From assembly GCF_900112285.1 (NCBI RefSeq), contig NZ_FOKZ01000001.1:296369-360368 (forward strand): DNA of 64,000 nucleotides, given 5' to 3'. This DNA comes from Polaromonas sp. OV174 (GTDB lineage Bacteria > Pseudomonadota > Gammaproteobacteria > Burkholderiales > Burkholderiaceae_C). The position numbers and the translations under genes were made by a program. Of this stretch, positions 19,072-27,840 are shown in pieces. The stretch's first letter is position 1; the number at the start of each line of letters is the position of its first letter. The notes beneath the pieces were generated by a model, which saw only the letters and a list, made by a program, of their open reading frames with translations, ran no database searches and was not told the DNA's origin.

Positions 19072-19175
19072 CGTGAGTGTCAATATCTTTTTTTGAGGAA
19101 AGCCTTATTCGGCCTATTTTGCCGACAATTGAATCACTTTCTTCCGTCAACTCGTCACCAATGGTTTCTTGCCAC

Positions 19176-20000
19176 ATGAAGCACCACACGGAATCCTTTC
19201 TGAGGCTGCTGGCCAGCGAGCCCGCTGTGCTGGTGCAGGTGGCGTCGACCCAGGGCTCGGTCCCGCGCGAGGCCGGCACCTGGATGGCGGTTTTTGCCCA
19301 GGCGCTGGTGGGCACCATAGGCGGTGGCCACCTGGAGCACCAGGCCATTGCCCAGGCCAGGGCGAAGCTGCAAGCGGGCGGCGGTGATGGCACCGGTGCG
19401 GAGCTTCCCGTGCGGTTTGCGCTGGGCCCGGCGCTGGGCCAGTGCTGCGGCGGCGTGGTCTATCTCTCGTTCGAGTGGGTCAGCGCCAGCGATGTGCCGG
19501 CGCTGGCCCAGCGCCTGGACTATGGCCTGGCGCCCGTGGCGCTGTTCGGTGGCGGCCATGTGGGTCATGCCTTGGCGCAGGTGCTGGCGCCCTTGCCCTT
19601 TGCGCTGACCTGGATAGACAGCCGTGACGATGTGTTTCCCGACACGCTTGCGGCGCAAGTGGTGTGTGAGTATTCCGAGCCGGTGCAGGCGGCGGTCCAT
19701 GGCCTGGCGCCACAGTCGCGTGTGCTCATCATGAGCTTTAGCCACGCCGAAGACCTGGACGTGCTGATGGCTTGTTTGCAACGTCAGCGCGAAAAAGCCG
19801 ACTTGCCCTATATCGGCCTGATTGGCAGCAAAACCAAATGGGCGACCTTTCGCCACCGCCTGGAGGCACGCGGCTTTACCGCCGCCGAACTGGCGCATGT
19901 CACTTGCCCGATAGGCGTGCCCGGCATCAGCGGCAAGGAGCCCGAGGTGATTGCCGTGGCGGTGGCGGCCCAGCTGTTGCAAACACTCAACGCGGCCTGA
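19176..20000 (+). CDS. xdhC: Xanthine dehydrogenase accessory protein XdhC
   Basis: XdhC binds the molybdenum cofactor, promotes its sulfuration and inserts it into xanthine dehydrogenase. The sequence shows the family signatures QGSVPREAGTWMAVF, GTIGGGHLEHQA, GQCCGGVV (paired Cys), the Rossmann-like LFGGGHVGHALAQVLA, and the closing CPIGVPGISGKEPEVIAVA. The start is not certain: ATG 19176 matches the usual N-terminus best, ATG 19161 is possible. It is unusual that the enzyme genes xdhA and xdhB lie 15 kb away on the other strand. Here xdhC precedes puuD by 158 bases, so it sits with the next step of purine breakdown. Confidence 0.9.
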   Translation: MKHHTESFLRLLASEPAVLVQVASTQGSVPREAGTWMAVFAQALVGTIGGGHLEHQAIAQARAKLQAGGGDGTGAELPVRFALGPALGQCCGGVVYLSFEWVSASDVPALAQRLDYGLAPVALFGGGHVGHALAQVLAPLPFALTWIDSRDDVFPDTLAAQVVCEYSEPVQAAVHGLAPQSRVLIMSFSHAEDLDVLMACLQRQREKADLPYIGLIGSKTKWATFRHRLEARGFTAAELAHVTCPIGVPGISGKEPEVIAVAVAAQLLQTLNAA

Positions 20001-20158
20001 TTTCGGGTTTGGCGCTTGGCGCAAACTCGATAAACTCGCGACATCAGGTCGCAGCGGAGCCGGGAAATTGGCAGCAAGATGCCGTTTCTTTTGTTCGTGG
20101 CCTCGTTTCTGCTTACAGCGCCCGCAGTGGTGAGCAGGTTTGCAAAGGTTGAGAAATC

Positions 20159-21376
20159 ATGGAAAGCTATCTTCTCGACTGGGCCAACCTGCTGCTGCGC
20201 TGGGTCCACGTCATCACCGCCATCGCCTGGGTCGGCTCCTCGTTTTACTTCGTCTTTCTCGACAGCAGCCTGACGCCGCCGGTCGATGAGGATCTGAAAA
20301 AGCAGGGCGTCAGCGGCGAGCTCTGGGCCGTGCACGGCGGCGGTTTTTACCACCCGGTCAAGTTCGCCGTCAAGCCGCCCTTCATGCCGGCGCATCTGCA
20401 CTGGTTTTACTGGGAGAGCTACAGCACCTGGCTGTCGGGCTTTGCGCTGTTCACGCTGTCCTACCTCTGGAATGCCAGCACCTACCTGGTCGACAAGTCG
20501 CTGATGAACTGGTCGCCCGGTGCGGCCGTCGCGGTGGCGCTGTCCTTCTTTGTGGTGTTCTGGATGCTTTACGACGGCATTTGCCAGTGGTTTGGCCGGG
20601 GCAAGCATGGCGATGCCATCGTCGGCGCGCTGGTGGGGGTGCTGGTCTGCGCGGCCTCCTGGCTGGCCTGCCACTGGTTTGCCGGGCGTGCGGCCTTTTT
20701 GCTGGTGGGCGCCATGCTGGCGACCAGCATGAGCGCCAATGTGTTGTTCTGGATCATCCCGGGCCAGCGAAAAATGGTCGCCGCCATCAAGGCCGGCCAA
20801 GCGGTGGACCCGGTGCACGGCCTGCGCGGCAAGCAGCGCAGCGTGCACAACACCTACTTCACCTTGCCGGTGCTGTTTGCCATGCTCGGCAACCACTACA
20901 GCTTTACCTGGAGCCATCCGCAGAACTGGCTGGTGCTGATTCTGATGATGTTTGCCGGCGCGGCGATACGGCAGTTTTTTGTGCTGCGCCATGGCTACAA
21001 GCTGGGGCGCAACCGGCACCCGCTGGCCTATGCGCTGGTGGGAGTTGCCGTGATCCTCGGTGCTATCGTCTGGATGAAGCCGGCTGCTACTGATTCGATA
21101 GCTTCTGGCGCCCGTCCTGCTTCGGCTGCAGGCCAAATTGGCTATGAAAAGGTGCAAACGGTGCTGGCCCAGCGCTGCTACCAGTGTCACGGCGCACAGG
21201 TGCAGATGAAAAATGTGCGCCTGGACTCCCCCGAGCAGCTCAAGCAGCATGCCCAGGCCGTCTATCAGCAGGCCGTGGTCAGCAAGCTCATGCCCATGAA
21301 CAATGCCACCGGCATTACCGAGGCCGAGCGCCAACTGATAGCGCAGTGGTTTCTGGCCGGCGCCAAGGTGCCGTGA
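20159..21376 (+). CDS. puuD: Membrane urate hydroxylase PuuD (cytochrome c-linked)
   Basis: PuuD oxidises urate to 5-hydroxyisourate and passes electrons to its own C-terminal cytochrome c rather than to oxygen. The 405-residue protein has about eight membrane segments in the N-terminal 305 residues (LLRWVHVITAIAWVGSSFYF at 13-32 and the PAHLHWFYWESYSTW region). A soluble cytochrome c domain with the haem motif CYQCH follows (about residue 340) with a C-terminal Met (KLMPM) as likely axial ligand. The linker (about 310-331) is encoded by a copy of a repeat also found at 24616-24680. It follows xdhC and fits a purine catabolic route. Confidence 0.93.
   Translation: MESYLLDWANLLLRWVHVITAIAWVGSSFYFVFLDSSLTPPVDEDLKKQGVSGELWAVHGGGFYHPVKFAVKPPFMPAHLHWFYWESYSTWLSGFALFTLSYLWNASTYLVDKSLMNWSPGAAVAVALSFFVVFWMLYDGICQWFGRGKHGDAIVGALVGVLVCAASWLACHWFAGRAAFLLVGAMLATSMSANVLFWIIPGQRKMVAAIKAGQAVDPVHGLRGKQRSVHNTYFTLPVLFAMLGNHYSFTWSHPQNWLVLILMMFAGAAIRQFFVLRHGYKLGRNRHPLAYALVGVAVILGAIVWMKPAATDSIASGARPASAAGQIGYEKVQTVLAQRCYQCHGAQVQMKNVRLDSPEQLKQHAQAVYQQAVVSKLMPMNNATGITEAERQLIAQWFLAGAKVP
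21086..21150 (+). repeat. Interspersed repeat copy inside puuD
   Basis: These 65 bases match 24616-24680 at 58 positions, including the identical core gcttctggcgcccgtcctgc and the end gctatgaaaa. Here the repeat is read in frame as the linker between the membrane part and the cytochrome c domain of PuuD. Confidence 0.85.
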
Positions 21377-21401
21377 CCGGCTAGGTGGAACGCCGGCAGG
21401 G

Positions 21402-22337
21402 CTACCAGTCCGCCATCAGGCCTGCCGCGCGTATGGATTTCTTTTCGAAGTGGGCGGCCAGAAAGTCCACGAAGGCCCGCACCCGCGCCGACACCTGGTG
21501 GCGTTGCGGGTAGACCGCATGAATATCGGCCGAGGGTGTGCGGTAGTTTTCCAGCACCTGCTTGAGTCGGCCGCTGCGCAGATAGCGCGCAATATCCCAT
21601 TCGGCGCGCATCACAATGCCGTGGCCGGCCAGTGCCCAGTTGACGGCGATCTCCCCGTCGTTGGTGCTCAGGTTGCCGCGCACCTTGACGGTTTCCGTGC
21701 GCTTGCCAGACGACAGGCGCCAGCTGCCGTAGGCCTCGTCCCCCTGGCGTATGCCTATGCAGTCGTGGTGGGTGAGGTCGTTCGGCACCTTGGGTGTGCC
21801 GCGTCTGGCCAGGTAGGACGGCGCCGCGCAGAGCAGGCGCCGGTTGGGCGCGAGCTGCCTGGCCAGAACGCGTGCATCGGGCGGCTCGCCGAAGCGCACG
21901 CAGACATCGAAGGCATCTTCGCTCAGCGGTGGCGGGTTCACCGACAGCTGCAGCTGGACCTGGACCTCGGGATGAAGCTTGACGAAGCCCGCGATCAGCG
22001 GCGCGATGTGGCTGCGCCCGAAGCCCAGCGTGGCGTTGACGCGCAGCAGCCCCTTGGGCGCCGCCACGGCGCTGGACACCAGTTGCTCCATGTCGTCGAT
22101 GTCGGCCAGGATGCGGCGCGCATGCGTGAGATAGGTCTCGCCTTCGGGCGTCAGGCCGACACGCCGGGTGGTTCGGCTGAGCAGTTGCACGCCGAGCCTG
22201 GCTTCCATCTGGGCCAGCCGCTTGCTGACGGCAGGCGTGCTGACGTCGAGCTCGCGCGCCGCGACCGAAAAGCTGCCGCAGCGCGCCAGCAGGCTGAAAA
22301 AGGCCATTTCGGCAGAGGCGGAGACGGGTGTGGACAT
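21402..22337 (-). CDS. ttuA: LysR-family regulator, probably of tartrate metabolism
   Basis: A 311-residue LysR protein: an N-terminal winged helix (FFSLLARCGSFSVAARELDV, STPAVSKRLAQMEARLGVQL) and a C-terminal periplasmic-binding-like effector domain (from about residue 90). It is divergent from a tartrate dehydrogenase gene, the arrangement of ttuA and ttuC in Agrobacterium vitis. A symmetric site cattgtt-N11-aacaatg overlaps its start codon, fitting autoregulation and control of ttuC. The gene name is by context. It is convergent with puuD, 25 bases apart. Confidence 0.82.
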   Translation of the reverse strand: MSTPVSASAEMAFFSLLARCGSFSVAARELDVSTPAVSKRLAQMEARLGVQLLSRTTRRVGLTPEGETYLTHARRILADIDDMEQLVSSAVAAPKGLLRVNATLGFGRSHIAPLIAGFVKLHPEVQVQLQLSVNPPPLSEDAFDVCVRFGEPPDARVLARQLAPNRRLLCAAPSYLARRGTPKVPNDLTHHDCIGIRQGDEAYGSWRLSSGKRTETVKVRGNLSTNDGEIAVNWALAGHGIVMRAEWDIARYLRSGRLKQVLENYRTPSADIHAVYPQRHQVSARVRAFVDFLAAHFEKKSIRAAGLMADW

Positions 22338-22359
22338 TGTTGAATCAAAGTAAACAATG
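22335..22359. promoter_or_regulatory. LysR-type operator between ttuA and ttuC
   Basis: Perfect 7-bp arms CATTGTT and AACAATG are separated by 11 bases, a T-N11-A dyad typical of LysR sites. It overlaps the ttuA start codon and lies about 97 bases upstream of ttuC. Confidence 0.55.
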
Positions 22360-22455
22360 GGATAACTCTAGCGGCTTTAATTGAATCTAACAAGGCGTAG
22401 AGTCGTCCCCAGTTTTACTCAATTCACCCATTTCACCGATTTCAAGGAACGACGC

Positions 22456-23550
22456 ATGAAAACCTACAAGATAGCCTGCATCCCCGGCGACGGCATAGGC
22501 AAGGAAGTCATTCCTGCCGGCCAGCAAGTGTTGCAGGCCCTGGCCGCCACGCAAAGCAGCTTCAAGTTCGAATTCACCTCCTTCGGCTGGGGCGGCGACT
22601 GGTTTCGCGAGCACGGCCAGATGATGCCCGAGAAGGGGCTGGACGAGCTGCGCGACAAGGACGCCATCTTGTTCGGCTCGGCCGGCGACCCGCATATTCC
22701 CGACCACATCACGCTGTGGGGACTGCGCCTGAAGATCTGTCAGGGCTTCGACCAGTACGCGAACGTCAGGCCGACCCGCATCCTGCCCGGCATAGATGGC
22801 CCGCTCAAGCGCTGCACGCCGGAGCAGCTGGACTGGGTCATAGTCCGCGAGAACTCGGAAGGTGAATACGCCGGCGTGGGCGGCCGCGTGCATCAGGGCC
22901 ATCCGATAGAAGCCGCCACCGATGTCTCCATGATGACGCGCGCCGGCGTCGAGCGCATCATGCGCTACGCCTTCAAGCTGGCTCAGTCGCGCCCCCGCAA
23001 GCTGCTGACCGTGGTCACCAAATCCAATGCGCAGCGCCACGCCATGGTGATGTGGGACGAGATCGCGCTGCAGATTAGCCAAGAGTTTCCTGACGTGCGC
23101 TGGGACAAGGAGTTGGTGGACGCCTGCACCGCCCGCATGGTGAATCGTCCCGCCACGCTGGACACCATAGTTGCCACCAACCTGCATGCCGACATCCTGA
23201 GCGATCTGGCCGCGGCTCTGGCCGGCAGCCTGGGCATCGCGCCCACCGGCAACATCGATCCCGAACGCCGCTACCCATCGATGTTCGAGCCCATCCACGG
23301 CTCGGCCTTCGACATCATGGGCATGGGCCTGGCCAACCCGGTGGGTACCTTCTGGTCGGCCGTGATGATGCTGGAGCACCTGGGTGAAAACGCGGCTGCA
23401 CGGCAGTTGATGCAGGCCATAGAAGCGGTGACGGCGGACGCTTCGCTGCACACGCGCGACCTGGGCGGCAGCGCCACCACGGCGCAAGTGACCCAGGCCG
23501 TCTGCGAGCGCATCGCTACCGCGGTGCAGCCCATGGCCGCGGCTGCCTGA
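22456..23550 (+). CDS. ttuC: Tartrate dehydrogenase/decarboxylase (D-malate dehydrogenase family)
   Basis: The enzyme belongs to the isopropylmalate/isocitrate dehydrogenase fold and acts on tartrate or D-malate with NAD. The start ATG 22456 has AAGGA just upstream. Family features: MKTYKIACIPGDGIG at the N-terminus, the substrate-binding VRPTRILPGIDGPL, VIVRENSEGEYAGVGG (with the SEGEYAG phosphosite-like loop), TKSNAQRHAMVMWDE, and the metal/substrate region DILSDLAAALAGSLG plus FEPIHGSAFDI. Length (364 aa) is normal. It leads a unit with a Bug-type protein, opposite its LysR regulator, and a MOFRL glycerate kinase lies 1.6 kb downstream. Tartrate is the likely substrate; D-malate cannot be excluded. 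Confidence 0.9.
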   Translation: MKTYKIACIPGDGIGKEVIPAGQQVLQALAATQSSFKFEFTSFGWGGDWFREHGQMMPEKGLDELRDKDAILFGSAGDPHIPDHITLWGLRLKICQGFDQYANVRPTRILPGIDGPLKRCTPEQLDWVIVRENSEGEYAGVGGRVHQGHPIEAATDVSMMTRAGVERIMRYAFKLAQSRPRKLLTVVTKSNAQRHAMVMWDEIALQISQEFPDVRWDKELVDACTARMVNRPATLDTIVATNLHADILSDLAAALAGSLGIAPTGNIDPERRYPSMFEPIHGSAFDIMGMGLANPVGTFWSAVMMLEHLGENAAARQLMQAIEAVTADASLHTRDLGGSATTAQVTQAVCERIATAVQPMAAAA

Positions 23551-23578
23551 TTCCATAACAACGCCAAGGAGACAAGAC

Positions 23579-24580
23579 ATGCAAGCAAAAAAACAAAGTC
23601 GGCATTTTTCACAACTGGCCCAGGTAGCGCTGCTAGCCGGCGCCACGGCCTTGAGCCTGGCCGGCAGCGCGGCCTTGGCGCAGAGCTGGCCGGTAAAGCC
23701 CATCAGCCTGATCGTGCCTTTTCCTGCGGGCGGCACCACCGATGTGCTGGCACGTGCTGTGGGGCAGGAGCTGTCCAAGGCCCTGGGTCAGCCGGTGGTG
23801 GTGGAAAGCCGGCCGGGCGCCGGCGCCACGCTGGGCGCGGACTTCGTGGCCAAGGCCAAACCCGACGGCTACACGCTGTTGATGGGCGCGGTGCACCACA
23901 CCATCGCCACCAGTGTGTATCGCAAGCTGCCCTACGACTTTCAGAAGGACTTTGCGCCCGTCACCACCGTGGCGCTGGTGCCCAATGTGCTGGTCATCAA
24001 CCCGAATGTGCCGGCCAAAAACGTCAGCGAACTGTTGGCGCTGGCCAAGGTCGAGCCCGGCAAGCTGACCTATGGCTCCAACGGCAACGGCACCGGCCAG
24101 CACCTGATAGGCGCTCAATTCGAGGGCATGGGCGGCGTGCAGATGCTGCATGTGCCCTACAAAGGCAGCGGCCCGCTGACCACCGACCTGCTGGGCGGGC
24201 AGATCACCATGTCTTTTGACACCATCACGCCGGTGCTGCCCCACATCAAGGCCGGCAAGCTGCGCGCGCTGGCGGTGACCACCAGCAAGCGCTCGCCGAC
24301 GCTGCCCGAGGTACCGACGCTGGACGAGGCTGGGCTCAAGGGCTTTAACCTGGGCACCTGGTTTGGCATTCTGGCGCCGGCCGCCACGCCCAAGGAACTG
24401 GTGGTGCGCCTGAACACCGAACTGGTGAAGATCATCAACGCGCCTGACTTCCGCAAGAAGATGGCCGACATCGGTGCCGAGCCTGTAGGCAACACGCCCG
24501 AGCAGATGGCGCGGCAAATCAAGGATGACACGGAGCGCTTTGCCAAACTCGTCAAGGACGCGAAGGTCAGCATCGAGTGA
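23579..24580 (+). CDS. Bug-type periplasmic binding protein of the tartrate module
   Basis: The 333-residue product has a signal peptide (LAGATALSLAGSAALAQS, cleavage at ALA-QS) and the Bug signatures WPVKPISLIVPFPAGGTTD, VESRPGAGATLG, KPDGYTLLMG and HVPYKGSGPLTTDLLGGQ. It follows ttuC by 28 bases with ribosome-binding site aaggag, so both are co-transcribed. In A. vitis the equivalent position holds the MFS tartrate permease ttuB. Here a Bug protein stands in, without TctAB genes nearby. A role in tartrate capture is inferred from position. Confidence 0.85.
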   Translation: MQAKKQSRHFSQLAQVALLAGATALSLAGSAALAQSWPVKPISLIVPFPAGGTTDVLARAVGQELSKALGQPVVVESRPGAGATLGADFVAKAKPDGYTLLMGAVHHTIATSVYRKLPYDFQKDFAPVTTVALVPNVLVINPNVPAKNVSELLALAKVEPGKLTYGSNGNGTGQHLIGAQFEGMGGVQMLHVPYKGSGPLTTDLLGGQITMSFDTITPVLPHIKAGKLRALAVTTSKRSPTLPEVPTLDEAGLKGFNLGTWFGILAPAATPKELVVRLNTELVKIINAPDFRKKMADIGAEPVGNTPEQMARQIKDDTERFAKLVKDAKVSIE

Positions 24581-24615
24581 GGCAAGCTTGGCGCTAGCAG
24601 CGGGGTTTGGTGATT

Positions 24616-24680
24616 GCTACTGAATCAATAGCTTCTGGCGCCCGTCCTGCCTGGGCTGCAGGCCTGAATGGCTATGAAAA
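24616..24680 (+). repeat. Intergenic copy of the puuD repeat
   Basis: This 65-base copy (58 matches to 21086-21150) lies between the Bug gene and the convergent SMR gene. Intergenic position is the expected state for such elements, which suggests the puuD copy is the inserted one. Confidence 0.85.
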
Positions 24681-24707
24681 TGCGGTCAACGGCAGAAACC
24701 GCCGGCT

Positions 24708-25040
24708 TTAAGCCATGGTGGATTTTGAAAACAGGTTCAACACCACCACGCCGGCAATGATGAGCGCCATGCCCAGCATGCCGGCCAGGTCTATCTTTTG
24801 TCCGTGAAAGAAAAAACCGGCGATGCTGATCAGCACGATGCCCAGCCCTGACCAGATCGCGTAGGCGACGCCGGTGGGAATGGACTTCATGGTCACCGTC
24901 AGGAAATACAGGGCAACGCCATAGCCCACCACCGTGATGATGGACGGCACCAGGCGGCTGAAACTGTCGCTGGATTTCAAGGCCGTGGTGGCAATGACTT
25001 CGGCAATGATGGCGATGCCCAGGGCCAGGTAGGAGTTCAT
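24708..25040 (-). CDS. Small multidrug resistance (SMR/EmrE-type) efflux protein
   Basis: A 110-residue four-helix membrane protein starting at ATG 25040 (MNSYLALGIAIIAEVIATTA). The conserved helix-1 Glu lies in IIAEVIATTALK, and the GVAYAIWSGLGIVLI signature of the EmrE branch is present. Such proteins act as antiparallel dimers exchanging protons for cationic drugs, or guanidinium in the Gdx branch. The GVAYAIWSG motif favours the EmrE type. It lies between parts of the tartrate module on the opposite strand and appears unrelated to it. Confidence 0.88.
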   Translation of the reverse strand: MNSYLALGIAIIAEVIATTALKSSDSFSRLVPSIITVVGYGVALYFLTVTMKSIPTGVAYAIWSGLGIVLISIAGFFFHGQKIDLAGMLGMALIIAGVVVLNLFSKSTMA

Positions 25041-25165
25041 GCGGTTTTCCTGCAAGTTTGTGATGGGGCATTCTAGGTAGCCGCGCTGTGGCGCCAGGCA
25101 TTAATCCTTCCATCCCACCGGGTTACTGAGAAGTTTCACAGCACAATCCGGGGAGGAGACTTTTG

Positions 25166-26512
25166 ATGACAACACGCCAGACCACCACGATTCCCGACGC
25201 CAGCGCCCAGCCTAGAGAATTTCTTGAGTATCTGTATCAGGCCGCCGTCACGCGTGCCCTGCCGCTGGAAAACACCGCCCGCTATTTGCCGAATCCGCCT
25301 ACGCCCGAGAGCGGCGGCCGAACCATTGTGATTGGCGCGGGCAAGGCCGGTGGCTCCATGGCCCAGGCGGTGGAGGCGCTGTGGCCGGCCGATGCGCCGC
25401 TGGAGGGCCTGGTGGTGACGCGCTACCACCATATTCCGCCACGCCCGGCAGGCCTGAAGCAGCGCATCGAAGTCGTCGAGGCCGCGCATCCTGTGCCCGA
25501 TGCGGCCGGCCTCGCCGCCGCCCAGCGCATTCTGGCCCTGGTGCAGGGCCTGACCGCCAATGACCTGGTGCTATGCCTGATCTCGGGCGGCGGCTCGGCC
25601 TTGCTGACCCTGCCCGCCGAGGGCCTGAGCCTGGAGGAAAAGCAGGGCATCAACAAGGCCCTGCTCAACAGCGGCGCCAACATTGCCGAAATGAACTGCG
25701 TGCGCAAACATCTCTCGCGCATCAAGGGCGGCCGGCTGGCGGTGGCCTGCGCACCAGCGCGCGTGGTCACGCTGACCATCAGCGACGTGCCGGGCGACGA
25801 CCCGTCCATCATTGCCAGCGGCCCGACCGTGCCCGACGCGACGAGTTGCGCCGAAGCGGTGGCCATATTGCAGCGCTACGGCATAGCCGTGCCGGGCGCC
25901 ATCATGAGCCTGCTGGAGCAGGGCGCGCTGGAAACGCCCAAGCCCGGCGACCCGGTGTTCGAGGGCCATGAGGTGCACATGATTGCCACGCCGCAGCAAA
26001 GTCTGGAGGCCGCTGCCGCAGCGGCCAGGGCCGCGGGGCTGGCGGCCTACATCCTGAGCGATGAAATCGAGGGCGAGTCACGCGAAGTCGGCAAGGTGCA
26101 TGGAGCGCTGGCCCGTGCCGTGGCCTTGAAGGGCCAGCCCTTCCAGAAACCCTGCGTGATTCTGAGCGGCGGCGAAACCACGGTGACCATCAGGAAACAG
26201 GCGCCGGGCACAGCCAGAGGGCGTGGCGGGCGCGCTGGTGAATTCTGCATGGGGCTGGCGCTGGCGCTGCAAGCTCAGGCCGGCGTCTATGCGCTGGCGG
26301 CCGATACCGACGGCATCGATGGCGTTGAAGACAACGCCGGTGCCTACGTGGCGCCCGACACCTTGCAACGCGCCTTGGCCAGGGGCATGAAGCTGGATCA
26401 GTACCTTGACCGCAACGATGCCTATGGTTATTTTGATCCGCTGGGCGACCTGGTGGTGACCGGGCCTACGCACACCAACGTCAATGATTTCAGGGCGCTG
26501 CTGATTCTGTAG
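25166..26512 (+). CDS. ttuD: Glycerate 2-kinase, MOFRL family (TtuD-like)
   Basis: The start is ATG 25166, preceded by ggggaggaga; a TTG three bases earlier is not needed. About 448 residues. Family blocks: IVIGAGKAGGSMAQAVE near the N-terminus, LISGGGSALLTLPAEG, NIAEMNCVRKHLSRIKGGRLA, the MOFRL domain SGGETTVTIRKQAPGTARGRGG split over two runs, and the end ALAADTDGIDGVEDNAGAYV. The family was first named hydroxypyruvate reductase TtuD in tartrate clusters, but biochemical work makes it a glycerate kinase. It would phosphorylate glycerate arising from tartrate degradation. Its 3' end overlaps the convergent membrane-protein gene by 23 bases. Confidence 0.9.
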   Translation: MTTRQTTTIPDASAQPREFLEYLYQAAVTRALPLENTARYLPNPPTPESGGRTIVIGAGKAGGSMAQAVEALWPADAPLEGLVVTRYHHIPPRPAGLKQRIEVVEAAHPVPDAAGLAAAQRILALVQGLTANDLVLCLISGGGSALLTLPAEGLSLEEKQGINKALLNSGANIAEMNCVRKHLSRIKGGRLAVACAPARVVTLTISDVPGDDPSIIASGPTVPDATSCAEAVAILQRYGIAVPGAIMSLLEQGALETPKPGDPVFEGHEVHMIATPQQSLEAAAAAARAAGLAAYILSDEIEGESREVGKVHGALARAVALKGQPFQKPCVILSGGETTVTIRKQAPGTARGRGGRAGEFCMGLALALQAQAGVYALAADTDGIDGVEDNAGAYVAPDTLQRALARGMKLDQYLDRNDAYGYFDPLGDLVVTGPTHTNVNDFRALLIL

Positions 26513-27140
26513 TGCCGGCTTGTTCTGCCGCCGCATCGCTGCGCATCAGGGTGCGGATCAGGGCCGCAAACCAGGCCAGCGCGATGGCCGCCGTGATCCA
26601 GATCAGCCTTTGCCCCAGCCGCTCCTGGTCGTCCAGCAGATAGGCGTTGCAGACGCGCACCGGTGAACTCTCAAGCAGATAGCCGACCACGGCGCTCATG
26701 GGCAAGACGTTTCCCAGAAAGAAACCCTGCACCAGCCAGCCCGCAGGCTGCCACGACAGGCGCAAGGCCGCGCCGCAAAAAAGCAGGGCCAGCCATTTGG
26801 CAAGCTCGACACGGCCATCAGTCAAGGCAAGGTCCAGCACACGGGGAATCATCAAGATGGCCAGCACCAGCGCGGTGGCGAACAAGCCGCTGATGCCGTA
26901 GCCGTTCCAGCGCTTGAGGCGCTCCAGCCAAGCAGACGGCAACGCGCCAGCCAGGCAAAAGCCGAGCCCGGCCAGCAACGGGAATTGCACCAGCATGTGC
27001 CGGGTCATGCTGGCCTCCAGAAAATGCCGCGCACCGGGCAGGGCCAGCAGACACAGCAAGGCCAGGGCGGCGAGTGGTTGCCAGCGGTGCAAGTGATGCC
27101 GCTTGAATAACTTGCGCCTGAGCTGCGAGTGTTTGTTCAT
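26490..27140 (-). CDS. Membrane protein of the oxidase operon, function unknown
   Basis: A 216-residue protein with about six membrane segments, a His-rich basic N-terminus (KRHHLHRWQ, residues 14-22) and the stretch SMTRHMLVQFPLLAGLGF. The His residues and the position beside SCO suggest a copper-delivery or assembly factor, perhaps CtaG-like, but the match is too weak to name it. The start codon overlaps the stop of the SCO gene (ATGA), so translation is coupled. It is the last gene of the oxidase operon. I recall a membrane ORF next to senC in the sNOR clusters of ammonia oxidisers, an unverified parallel. Confidence 0.6.
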   Translation of the reverse strand: MNKHSQLRRKLFKRHHLHRWQPLAALALLCLLALPGARHFLEASMTRHMLVQFPLLAGLGFCLAGALPSAWLERLKRWNGYGISGLFATALVLAILMIPRVLDLALTDGRVELAKWLALLFCGAALRLSWQPAGWLVQGFFLGNVLPMSAVVGYLLESSPVRVCNAYLLDDQERLGQRLIWITAAIALAWFAALIRTLMRSDAAAEQAGTTESAAP

Positions 27141-27778
27141 GGCGCAACGCCGCTGGCCAGGTAGCGTGCATAGTCGAGCGCGAGTTGCTGCTCGGCGTAG
27201 TCGAAGATGCGCACCAGCCGGCCTTTCTGGTCTATCACCAGCAGGGCCGCGTTGTGCTCGAAATTGCCGCGACCATCGGGCAGCACCAGGACCTGGAAAT
27301 CCATCAGTAGGCGCTGGTTTTCCTGCGCGTCGGGCACGCGGGCCAGGCGCCAGAAATGCGGGTCGGCACCCAGGCGCGCCGCGTAGGCCTGCAGTATTTT
27401 CGGCTGGTCATGCGCTGCGTCAAAGCTGATGGAGAGCAGCTTCACCCGCCTTGCCGCGGCATCGGTTTTGCTGGCCTCTTGTAGCGTGGCTTGCATCTGC
27501 TGGTAGACGCTACCCAGCGTCAGGCACACCGTCTGGCAGCGGGTATAGACGAAGTCAAGCAGCGTGACCGACTGCCCATCGGCCAGCCATTGCGACAGCG
27601 GCTGTGCCGGGATGCCTGGCCCGTCAATCTTGACGGCGGGAGCGGCGACCGGCACCAGGACCACTTCCAGGCGGCGTGCGCCTTCCGCGGTCCAGACCTG
27701 AAAGTCGTGCGTCAGCCAGGCCGCACAGCCATAGGCTGCGCCGGCCAGGCCGAGGCTTAGCAAGGCGGTGCGCAGCAT
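27137..27778 (-). CDS. SCO1/SenC copper chaperone
   Basis: SCO proteins deliver copper to haem-copper oxidases or act as thiol reductases. The 213-residue product has one N-terminal membrane anchor (LLSLGLAGAAYGCAAWL) and a thioredoxin-like domain. The copper-binding CQTVC motif is at about residues 81-85 (DFVYTRCQTVCLTLG), and the conserved distal His is in FEHNAALLV. It is part of the oxidase operon and overlaps the following membrane-protein gene. A SCO factor beside a cbb3-like oxidase, which has only CuB, suggests a role in CuB loading. Confidence 0.9.
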   Translation of the reverse strand: MLRTALLSLGLAGAAYGCAAWLTHDFQVWTAEGARRLEVVLVPVAAPAVKIDGPGIPAQPLSQWLADGQSVTLLDFVYTRCQTVCLTLGSVYQQMQATLQEASKTDAAARRVKLLSISFDAAHDQPKILQAYAARLGADPHFWRLARVPDAQENQRLLMDFQVLVLPDGRGNFEHNAALLVIDQKGRLVRIFDYAEQQLALDYARYLASGVAP

Positions 27779-27840
27779 CAGGCCTCCGGCACTCTCATGG
27801 TCATGTGACTGCCTCGCATATCCATATCCGGCCGTGGCGT

